A DNA stretch of 11,451 nucleotides, taken from DATEPR01 sp036269975. Lineage in GTDB: Bacteria; Actinomycetota; Actinomycetes; Mycobacteriales; Pseudonocardiaceae. Positions within the stretch are counted from its first letter, which is position 1, and every line of letters begins with the position of its first letter. A program made the position numbers and the translations under genes. The notes under the pieces are model-generated. The model was not told the origin of the DNA. It searched no databases and worked only from the letters and a program-made list of their open reading frames with translations. Below are positions 6,182 to 11,451 of the stretch, piece after piece. The stretch spans positions 1 through 11,451 of the forward strand of contig DATBDL010000111.1 in assembly GCA_036269975.1 (NCBI GenBank). The letters are read 5' to 3'.

Positions 6182-6478
6182 TCGCAGTTCCAGTTCGCTG
6201 TCGATGCCATCCGACATGTCGCGGCAGCGGCGGTTCTGGTGGTCGACCGCGACGAGTTCAGCCACCAGTGGCTCAGCCAGGGCGCGTCCGAACATCGTGA
6301 CGCGGTGTTGGTCGCCGACCCGTGGAATCCCGTGACGCGGTTCCCAGCCGAGTCAACGATCACGCCGGCGGAACTGCGGCGAGCGGCGACCCGGTGGACA
6401 TCCGGCGATGTGTTCCCGCCGCCCGTGATCCGCTGGCGCGATGCCTCCGAAAACGAAATCGGCTGGATCTGCCAGTAA
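6182..6478 (+). pseudogene. Plus-strand 3' coding remnant, unknown family
   Basis: From about 6182 to a TAA at 6476-6478 the plus-strand frame has the high GC3 of real genes in this window and a protein-like composition (AVLVVDRDEFSHQWL, DAVLVADPWNPVTRFPAE, SGDVFPPPVIRWRD). Upstream of 6182 the same frame runs antisense through the DUF5753 remnant, so the only ATG (6071) is not credible. No ribosome site is seen before internal GTG 6239. I read it as the C-terminal part, up to 98 residues, of a gene whose 5' end was lost. I do not recognise the family. A minus-strand frame over the same bases is also open but contains stops near both ends and looks like a shadow. Confidence 0.4.
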
Positions 6479-6539
6479 CAGACCTTGCCCTCAGCGAGAT
6501 ACGGAAGGCAGCCGTGGAGGGCGTCCGAGGGATGGGTGG

Positions 6540-7028
6540 ATGTCGGAGAAACCAGCCGAACCGAACACCCTGGCCAGGTGGATCATCTGGAGCGTCATCG
6601 TGGCGGCGGTCGGCGGGCTGATCGCCACCGCGGGATGGCAGTGGTGGACAAATCGCCATCCGTCGCAGCAAACGGCGAATGTGGTCGTCTTCGACTGGCG
6701 CGGCTACAACGCCGACGCGACGAATCCGGCGCGGGCGGACATTCAGCTTTCCAATGACGGCAACGGTTCCGCACAGGTGTGCCGGGCGTACTGGATGGAC
6801 GGCCAACCTGGCACGACATTGGCCAGCCCGCTCGGTAGTTCCCACGAGTTCGGGCTCGCCCCCGGCGAACGGACCGAGTTGGAGATCGTGCAGACCCCAC
6901 CGGTCTCGGACCTGCTCGGCTCGACGCTCGCCACCGAATCAGAAGCGGAAACGTACGTCTACGTAACCTGCGGCTCGACCCGCTTCACGGACTCGGCGCC
7001 CATCAACATAACCGTCCAGACGTTCTGA
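6540..7028 (+). CDS. Single-pass membrane protein with extracellular beta-rich domain, unknown function
   Basis: The 162-residue product has a short cytoplasmic N-terminus (MSEKPAEPNTLAR), one hydrophobic segment at about 14-36 (WIIWSVIVAAVGGLIATAG) and an exported domain of about 120 residues. That domain is rich in Val, Thr, Ser and Asn, with alternating polarity typical of an immunoglobulin-like beta sandwich (ADIQLSNDGNGSA, GLAPGERTELEI). Two cysteines, in QVCRAYW and VTCGSTR, may form a disulfide. I chose the ATG at 6540 because GAGGGA lies seven bases upstream; the frame extends upstream to 6441 but that part (Arg/Pro/Gly-rich) looks noncoding. It is one of only two plus-strand coding segments, follows the 6182-6478 remnant by 61 bases and converges on serA. 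No family recognised. Confidence 0.75.
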   Translation: MSEKPAEPNTLARWIIWSVIVAAVGGLIATAGWQWWTNRHPSQQTANVVVFDWRGYNADATNPARADIQLSNDGNGSAQVCRAYWMDGQPGTTLASPLGSSHEFGLAPGERTELEIVQTPPVSDLLGSTLATESEAETYVYVTCGSTRFTDSAPINITVQTF

Positions 7029-7031
7029 CAA

Positions 7032-7061
7032 CCCGGCCCAACCTGATTCGATTGGGCCGGG
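7032..7061. terminator. Bidirectional terminator between the membrane-protein gene and serA
   Basis: A perfect inverted repeat (CCCGGCCCAA / TTGGGCCGGG, 10-bp arms, 10-base loop) starts three bases after the plus-strand gene's stop and lies 16 bases after the serA stop on the other strand. It can end both convergent transcripts. There is no long U-tail on either side, as is usual in high-GC actinobacteria. Confidence 0.75.
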
Positions 7062-7077
7062 CCACATGCGTGTCAGG

Positions 7078-8676
7078 TCACTCGAAGGTGATCGAGCGTA
7101 CGAATCGCGCGCCGACCGCGCCGCCGATTGGCTCGTGGACCTCCGCGCTCACCTGGCGGTCCACCCGCAGCAGCATGATCGAGCTCTCGCCGTCGTGGTG
7201 CTGGTTGATCTGCGCCGCCTCGATGTTCACGCCTGCCTCGCCCAGCAGCGTGCCTACCGTGCCCATCACGCCCGGCCGGTCCGAGTACTCCAGGATCAGC
7301 ACCGTGCCCTCGGCCCGCAGGTCGAAGTACCGGCCGTTGACCTCGACCAGCTTCTGCGTCGCGTCCAAGCCCGACAGCGTCCCGGACACGCTGACCGTGC
7401 CGCCATCCGGCAGCGCGGCCAGAACCGTGACCAGGGAACGGAAGTTGGCGCTCTCCGGCTCGGTCACCAGCTCGACCGCGACCCCGAGCTCCTCCGCCAG
7501 CTTCGGCGCGTTGACGAACGTGACCTGCTCCTCCAACATCCCGCCGAACACCCCGCGCAGTGCGGCCAGCGGCAGCACCGTCACGTCCTCGGACGCCAAC
7601 TCGCCGCGCACCCGCACGGTGATCGACGCCGGCGGCTTCGACGCGAGCGCCGCGACCACTGTGCCCAGCTTCTGCACCAGCGCCAGGTACGGCCGGACCT
7701 CCTCGCCGACCACGCCACCCGCCTGCACGTTCACCGCGTCCGGCACGAAATCGCCGGCCAGCGCCAACAGCACCGACCTGGCCACGTCCGTGCCGGCGCG
7801 GTCCTGCGCTTCGGTGGTCGACGCGCCCAGGTGCGGCGTGACCACCGCGTTGGGCAGCTCGAACAGGGGGCTGTCGGTGCACGGCTCCTTGACGAACACG
7901 TCGATGCCGGCGCCCCCGACCCGGCCCTCGCGCAGCGCATCGGCCAGTGCGTCCTCGTCGATCAGGCCGCCACGGGCGTCGTTGACGATGATCACGCCGG
8001 GCTTGACCTTGGCCAACTGGTCCTTGCCGATCAGGCCCTTGGTCTCCGGCGTCTTGGGCAGGTGGATCGAGACCGTGTCGGCGCGGACCAACAGTTCGTC
8101 CAAGGACACCAGCTCGATGCCTAGCTGCGCCGCACGGGCCGGGGTCACGTACGGGTCGTACGCGATCAGCTCCATGCCGAACGCGATCAGCCGCTGCGCC
8201 ACCAACTGGCCGATCTTGCCCAGGCCGACGATGCCGGCCGTCTTGCCGTTGAGCTCGACACCGTTGAAGGAACTGCGCTTCCACGCGCCGCCGCGCAGGC
8301 TGGCGTCCGCGGCCGGAATCCGGCGGGCCACCGCGAGCAGCAGGGCGACCGCGTGTTCGGCGGCCGAGACGATGTTGGACGTCGGCGCGTTCACGACCAT
8401 CACGCCGCGCTCGGTCGCCGCCGGGACGTCCACGTTGTCCAGGCCGACGCCGGCACGGGCGACCACCTTCAGCCGCGTGCTGGCGGCGAGGGCCTCCGCG
8501 TCCACCTGGGTGGCGGAACGGACCAACAGCGCGTCGGCGTCGGCGAGGGCCGCCAGCAGGGCTGGCCGGTCGGTGCCGTCGACGTGCCGGACGTCCACGC
8601 CACTCCCCAGCAGGTCGAGTACGGACGGGGCGAGTTTTTCGGCGAGCAGGACGACTGGACGGCGAGTACTGGTCAC
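7078..8676 (-). CDS. serA: D-3-phosphoglycerate dehydrogenase (type 1, ACT-domain)
   Basis: The 532-residue product has the full type 1 layout. The substrate-binding lobe is followed by the NAD Rossmann fold (GLGKIG at 151-156, Asp174). Catalytic Arg235 is in NDARGG, Glu264 is in VKEPC, and His282 is in PHLGAST. An intervening (ASB) domain spans about 315-450, and a C-terminal ACT domain begins near 457 (VLILEYSDRPGVMGTVGTLLG) that senses serine in the mycobacterial enzyme. It oxidises 3-phosphoglycerate to 3-phosphohydroxypyruvate, the entry to serine synthesis. I chose the GTG at 8676, with CGGAG seven bases upstream, giving the normal family length. An upstream extension to 8754 is Arg/Phe-rich and runs through an inverted repeat, so it is unlikely. 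Many actinomycetes keep serA next to ilvC and leuB; here other genes separate them. Confidence 0.95.
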   Translation of the reverse strand: MTSTRRPVVLLAEKLAPSVLDLLGSGVDVRHVDGTDRPALLAALADADALLVRSATQVDAEALAASTRLKVVARAGVGLDNVDVPAATERGVMVVNAPTSNIVSAAEHAVALLLAVARRIPAADASLRGGAWKRSSFNGVELNGKTAGIVGLGKIGQLVAQRLIAFGMELIAYDPYVTPARAAQLGIELVSLDELLVRADTVSIHLPKTPETKGLIGKDQLAKVKPGVIIVNDARGGLIDEDALADALREGRVGGAGIDVFVKEPCTDSPLFELPNAVVTPHLGASTTEAQDRAGTDVARSVLLALAGDFVPDAVNVQAGGVVGEEVRPYLALVQKLGTVVAALASKPPASITVRVRGELASEDVTVLPLAALRGVFGGMLEEQVTFVNAPKLAEELGVAVELVTEPESANFRSLVTVLAALPDGGTVSVSGTLSGLDATQKLVEVNGRYFDLRAEGTVLILEYSDRPGVMGTVGTLLGEAGVNIEAAQINQHHDGESSIMLLRVDRQVSAEVHEPIGGAVGARFVRSITFE

Positions 8677-8722
8677 GACGCGGCTCCGAGGGGGACGCAG
8701 AAAGTGGAACGCGAACGACACA

Positions 8723-8747
8723 CGGTCAGCGCCGTCCACGCTGACCG
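8723..8747 (-). repeat. Inverted repeat in the serA leader
   Basis: A perfect 9-bp inverted repeat (CGGTCAGCG / CGCTGACCG, 7-base spacer) lies 46 bases upstream of the serA start and 64 bases past the IclR-gene stop. It could be the terminator of the IclR gene (followed on the minus strand by TGTGTCGTTCG), a serA leader structure or an operator. The sequence does not decide between these. Confidence 0.5.
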
Positions 8748-8776
8748 GCCACAACGCTGTGCCCGGACCACCTCGA

Positions 8777-8782
8777 AGTCTA
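8777..8782 (-). promoter_or_regulatory. Candidate -10 element for serA
   Basis: TAGACT on the minus strand matches TANNNT. It lies in the 135-base gap between the IclR gene and serA and would start a transcript near 8770, leaving a leader of about 95 bases that contains the 8723-8747 inverted repeat. No convincing -35 element is seen at the right spacing. Confidence 0.25.
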
Positions 8783-8811
8783 TCGGTCGCCGACTGACCT
8801 TGGTCTGACGC

Positions 8812-9561
8812 CTACTGGTTGAGACCGTCCCGCGCATCCGCCGCGGGGCTGGTCAGGGCCATGCCGATGGCCTGCGACGCGGTTGTGAGTTCGGCCACGA
8901 AAGAGCCCAACGGCTTGTCCGCCGCGACGACCACGGCCAGCGCGCCCACCACCCGGCCGGCACCCGCGCGCACCGGCACGGCCGCACAGCACAGGCCCGG
9001 CACCACGGCCTCCATGTCGTAGGCGACGCCCGACGACCTGATCCGGTAGGCGGCGGCCGCCCACGATTCCGCGGTGTAGCCGGCGGGAATGCCGATCAGC
9101 GGGTCGTAGGCCGCGATGACCTTGCCGGTCGCGGTGTCCAGCGGCACGGTCAGGCCGGGCCGCATTCGCGGCGCGTGGTCCGGTCGAAGCACGCTGCTGG
9201 CCACGATCAGGATCTGGCCCTCGCGCGGCATCGCCAGCCCGACGGTCTCCCGTATCCGCACCGACAACGTGCGTAACGTGCGCAGGGCATGGTCGCGCAG
9301 TTCGGTCTGCCAGCCCTGGCCGAGCCGGAACACGCGGGAACCGATGCGGTAGCCGCTGGAGGACCGTTCCACGGCACCGAGTTCACCCAACTGGTCCAGC
9401 AGCCGGTGCACCGTGGTCTTGGGCAGTCCACTGTTCTTGGCGAGCTCAGAAAGGCCGACGTCGTTGCTCATCGACCCGAGAACATCCAGCAGCGCGAACG
9501 CTCCTTCGAGGACACCCCGCCCGCGCGCCGTCCGATCGGTGTCGGTGTCGTTGTCCAGCAA
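8812..9561 (-). CDS. IclR-family transcriptional regulator
   Basis: The 249-residue product has an N-terminal winged helix-turn-helix (about 17-75: VLEGAFALLDVLG, GLSELAKNSGLPKTTVHRLLDQL, GYRIG) and a C-terminal IclR effector-binding domain (RPGLTVPLDTATGKVIAAYDP, CCAAVPVRAGAGRVVGALAVVV), the order and length typical of the family. I chose the TTG at 9561 because GGGGGGAGA sits seven bases upstream. The frame is open further to 9720, but that stretch has no family similarity. It binds DNA as a dimer or tetramer and responds to small metabolites. It lies just upstream of serA on the same strand and after a DUF397 gene. Control of serA or the ilv/leu genes is possible by position, but it does not closely resemble what I know of the NdgR group that controls leuCD in streptomycetes. 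Confidence 0.9.
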   Translation of the reverse strand: MLDNDTDTDRTARGRGVLEGAFALLDVLGSMSNDVGLSELAKNSGLPKTTVHRLLDQLGELGAVERSSSGYRIGSRVFRLGQGWQTELRDHALRTLRTLSVRIRETVGLAMPREGQILIVASSVLRPDHAPRMRPGLTVPLDTATGKVIAAYDPLIGIPAGYTAESWAAAAYRIRSSGVAYDMEAVVPGLCCAAVPVRAGAGRVVGALAVVVAADKPLGSFVAELTTASQAIGMALTSPAADARDGLNQ

Positions 9562-9723
9562 GGTTCCGTCTCCCCCCGGTGACGACCAAAGGTAACCGGA
9601 ATCCAGAATGGCACACGGAACGGTCGCGGCGCCCGTATCGGGCAACTCGGCACTTTTGGGCGGCACGCACGGCTGCCCCGCCGTTGCCAAGTGGGCACAC
9701 ACAAATTCGGTTGCGTGCACCGA

Positions 9724-10026
9724 CTACCATGGCTCGTCGAATTCGCCGTCCTTGGCACCGGCGACGAACGCGTCCCACTCGGACTCGGTGAAGACGAGCA
9801 CCGTGTCGTTCGGGCCGGTGAACTTCGAGTTACGCATGGCGATGTAGGTCTTGCCGTCGGTGTGCGGCACGAAGGCGACCTCGACGTACTCGCCCTCCGC
9901 GTCGTCGGGGTCACCAGCTCGCTGCCACTCGGCGTCTGTCAGGTCGAGCTGGCCGCGGACGTGCGCCTTGTCGTCGTAGATGGGCGCGCTGGCCACAGTC
10001 TGCTCGGTCTGCTGGTCATCGCTCAT
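9724..10026 (-). CDS. DUF397-like protein (100 aa)
   Basis: The product starts MSDDQQTEQT and has a polar N-terminal tail, then LDLTDAEWQRAG (position of the usual W-x-KSS motif, here degenerate), VEVAFVP, IAMRNSKFTGPNDTVLVFT (cf. VAVRDSKxPxGPVLxF) and EWDAFVAGAKDGEFD, the typical DUF397 C-terminus. I chose the ATG at 10026, with AGGGGG about eight bases upstream; the frame is open to an ATG at 10116, but that extension runs through the ilvC terminator hairpin. It lies between ilvC and an IclR gene, with no XRE/DUF5753 partner adjacent. The product is acidic. Such stand-alone DUF397 proteins have no established function that I know of; the family assignment rests on motif order. Confidence 0.8.
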   Translation of the reverse strand: MSDDQQTEQTVASAPIYDDKAHVRGQLDLTDAEWQRAGDPDDAEGEYVEVAFVPHTDGKTYIAMRNSKFTGPNDTVLVFTESEWDAFVAGAKDGEFDEPW

Positions 10027-10074
10027 CGGTGGAGCCCCCTGGCGGGAAGTCGGAACTGTTGGCTTGACGACGAT

Positions 10075-10103
10075 ACGGCGCGCCGGAGGCTCCGGCGCGC
10101 CGT
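10075..10103 (-). terminator. Terminator hairpin after ilvC
   Basis: ACGGCGCGCCGGA and TCCGGCGCGCCGT form perfect 13-bp arms around a 3-base centre, the strongest GC-rich hairpin in the window. It lies about 90 bases past the ilvC stop and 48 bases before the DUF397 ATG, so it separates the ilv transcript from the DUF397/IclR genes. There is no U-tail. Confidence 0.7.
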
Positions 10104-10135
10104 CTTCGTGCGACATTCCCCGCTTGGGCTAACGG

Positions 10136-10181
10136 TTGCGCGAATGGCACTGCCCGATGGCACCGCCGCTGGTTCGCGCAA
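10136..10181 (-). repeat. Inverted repeat directly after the ilvC stop
   Basis: TTGCGCGAA (10136-10144) and TTCGCGCAA (10173-10181) are perfect 9-bp inverted arms with a 28-base loop, beginning nine bases after the ilvC stop codon. With the 10075-10103 hairpin it makes a double structure that could stabilise the ilv mRNA 3' end or assist termination. Confidence 0.45.
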
Positions 10182-10190
10182 TCGGGTGAC

Positions 10191-11204
10191 TCAGGCCGTG
10201 TCGGTCAGCGGCCGGTCCACCCAGGACATGAGGCCGCGCAACCTCTTGCCGACGTCCTCGATCGAGTGCTGCTCGCCCTGCTGCTGGAGCTTGGTGAAGG
10301 TCGGGCGGCCTGCCTCGTCCTCCGACACCCATTCCTTCGCGAACCGGCCATCCTGGATCTCGTCCAGGATCTTGCGCATTTCGGCCTTGACACCGGGATT
10401 GATCACGCGCGGCCCACGCGTGAGGTCGCCGTACTCCGCGGTGTCCGACACCGAATACCGCATCCGCGCGATACCGCCCTCGTAGATGAGATCCACGATC
10501 AGCTTCAGCTCGTGCAGCACCTCGAAGTAGGCGATCTCCGGCTGGTAACCGGCCTCGGTCAGGGTTTCGAACCCGGCCTGGATCAACGCGGTCGTGCCGC
10601 CGCAGAGCACGGCCTGCTCACCGAACAGGTCGGTCTCGGTCTCCTCGGTGAACGTGGTCCTGATGACGCCGGCCCGCGTGCCGCCGATGCCCTTCGCGTA
10701 CGAGAGGCCGAGTTCCAGCGCTTTGCCGGTGGCGTCCTGTTCGACGGCGACGAGGTCCGGCACGCCCTTGCCGTCCACGAACTGGCGGCGTACCAGGTGA
10801 CCTGGCCCCTTCGGCGCGACGAGCACCACGTCCACATCGGCCGGGGGCTGGATCAGGCCGAAGCGGATGTTGAACCCGTGCCCGAAGAACAGCGCGTCGC
10901 CCGGCTTGAGGTTCGGCAGAATGTCGGCCTCGTAGATGGCCCGCTGCTTGGTGTCCGGGGCCAGGATCATGATCACGTCGGCCTCGGCGGACGCCTCGGC
11001 GGCGGTGAGCACCCGCAGACCCTGCTCCTCGGCCTTGGGCCGCGACTTCGACCCCTCCGGCAGGCCGACCCGCACGTCCACGCCGGAATCGCGCAGGCTC
11101 AACGCGTGTGCGTGGCCCTGGCTGCCGTAGCCGATCACGGCGACCTTGCGGGCCTGGATGACGGCCAGGTTGGCGTCGTCGTCGTAGAAGATCTCGGCGG
11201 TCAT
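10191..11204 (-). CDS. ilvC: Ketol-acid reductoisomerase (NADP+), class I
   Basis: The 337-residue product has the usual class I length. The Rossmann motif GYGSQGHA is at 25-32. The cofactor loop LPEGSKS (48-54) has Ser52 and Ser54, which favours NADPH. Catalytic His109 is in GHGFNI, Lys132 is in PKGPGH, and Mg2+ ligands are Asp192 and Glu196 (TDLFGEQ) plus Glu228 and Glu232 (YFEVLHELK). The substrate Ser is in SDTAEYG (near 253). It isomerises and reduces 2-acetolactate and 2-aceto-2-hydroxybutyrate, the second common step of valine/leucine and isoleucine synthesis. The start ATG is supported by family N-termini (MTAEIFYDDDA); the ribosome site (AAAGGA) is unusually far, about 15 bases upstream. 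It follows ilvN by 34 bases, surely one operon. Nothing is missing. Confidence 0.97.
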   Translation of the reverse strand: MTAEIFYDDDANLAVIQARKVAVIGYGSQGHAHALSLRDSGVDVRVGLPEGSKSRPKAEEQGLRVLTAAEASAEADVIMILAPDTKQRAIYEADILPNLKPGDALFFGHGFNIRFGLIQPPADVDVVLVAPKGPGHLVRRQFVDGKGVPDLVAVEQDATGKALELGLSYAKGIGGTRAGVIRTTFTEETETDLFGEQAVLCGGTTALIQAGFETLTEAGYQPEIAYFEVLHELKLIVDLIYEGGIARMRYSVSDTAEYGDLTRGPRVINPGVKAEMRKILDEIQDGRFAKEWVSEDEAGRPTFTKLQQQGEQHSIEDVGKRLRGLMSWVDRPLTDTA

Positions 11205-11238
11205 GGGAATCCAGTTGTTCCTTTCACGATGAATACGG

Positions 11239-11451
11239 TCAGCGCACGGTGGTCGCGGTGATCGACCGGGGTCCCCGCCCGACAGCGACCATGCCGGACT
11301 GCACCATTTCGCGCACCCCGAACGGTTCCAGCATGCGCAGCAACGCGTCCAGCTTGTCAGCGGTGCCGGTCGCCTCGATGGTCAGCGCCTCCGGTGAGAC
11401 GTCCACGACCTTGGCGCGGAACAACTGTACGGTCTCCAGCACCTGGCTGCG
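11239..11451 (-). CDS. ilvN: Acetolactate synthase small (regulatory) subunit, C-terminal part
   Basis: The last 70 residues are visible and the rest lies outside the window. They include VQLFRAKVVDVSPEALTIE, TGTADKLDALLRMLEPFGV and EMVQSGMVAVGRG, the C-terminal dimerisation domain of the IlvN/IlvH family (family length about 165-175). The protein binds the catalytic subunit IlvB and mediates feedback inhibition by valine or other branched-chain amino acids through its N-terminal ACT domain, which is not in the window. The stop lies 34 bases before ilvC on the same strand. The frame is open to the last base of the window. Identification is confident from motifs and context. Confidence 0.93.
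   Translation of the reverse strand, partial: RSQVLETVQLFRAKVVDVSPEALTIEATGTADKLDALLRMLEPFGVREMVQSGMVAVGRGPRSITATTVR

Noticed and set aside
7052..8797. A 581-codon plus-strand frame opposite serA
   Set aside because: It is Ser/Thr/Ala/Arg-rich low-complexity sequence with no domain; the minus strand encodes complete SerA.
9562..9720. N-terminal extension of the IclR gene to an upstream start at 9720
   Set aside because: The extension lacks family similarity, and a strong ribosome site supports the TTG at 9561.
10266..11261. A 331-codon plus-strand frame opposite ilvC
   Set aside because: It is antisense to a complete IlvC and has no recognisable motif.
1..11451. tRNA, rRNA, CRISPR array, insertion sequence or known defence operon
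   Set aside because: No cloverleaf, regularly spaced repeats, transposase motif or terminal inverted repeat pair was seen on either strand by eye.

Overview
This is a high-GC, GC3-rich window from an actinomycete. DUF397 proteins, a DUF5753-type regulator remnant, GTG/TTG starts and the ilvN-ilvC ... serA ... leuB-cimA gene order suggest Pseudonocardiales or a relative; that placement is inference. Every gene with a clear function lies on the minus strand, so transcription runs from high to low coordinates.

Layout in transcription order. (1) 11451-10191: the 3' end of ilvN (acetolactate synthase small subunit) and complete ilvC, closed by two GC-rich inverted repeats. (2) 10026-8812: a DUF397 protein and an IclR-family regulator. 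(3) 8676-7078: serA (3-phosphoglycerate dehydrogenase), ending at a hairpin shared with a convergent plus-strand gene. (4) 7028-4193: an accessory block between serA and leuB. It holds a plus-strand single-pass membrane protein (6540-7028), a plus-strand coding remnant (about 6182-6478), the C-terminal stub of an XRE/DUF5753 regulator (5941-about 6180), a complete 52-residue DUF397 gene overlapping it by ATGA, and a secreted S15/CocE-type hydrolase. (5) 4030-2984: leuB, followed by a 13-bp terminator hairpin. (6) 2868-1100: a predicted attenuator and cimA. (7) 1075-1: a small lipoprotein and an aminoglycoside-phosphotransferase-family kinase cut by the window edge.

IlvN (with IlvB outside the window) and IlvC serve valine, leucine and isoleucine synthesis. 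LeuB serves leucine and CimA opens the threonine-independent route to 2-oxobutyrate and isoleucine. LeuB-type isomeroreduction and decarboxylation are also used in the citramalate route, so leuB next to cimA makes sense. SerA supplies serine.

The most notable signal is upstream of cimA. The minus strand carries a 14-codon ORF (MAHLAVIIIAERAE) with Leu, Val and three consecutive Ile codons, then a 10-bp perfect hairpin with a U-rich tail, then cimA. This is the layout of a branched-chain amino acid transcription attenuator, and the leader ORF appears leaderless. The second most notable signal is near 6180, where two 3' gene fragments point away from each other as if a deletion or rearrangement had removed both 5' ends. 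No tRNA, rRNA, CRISPR array or intact mobile element was seen.
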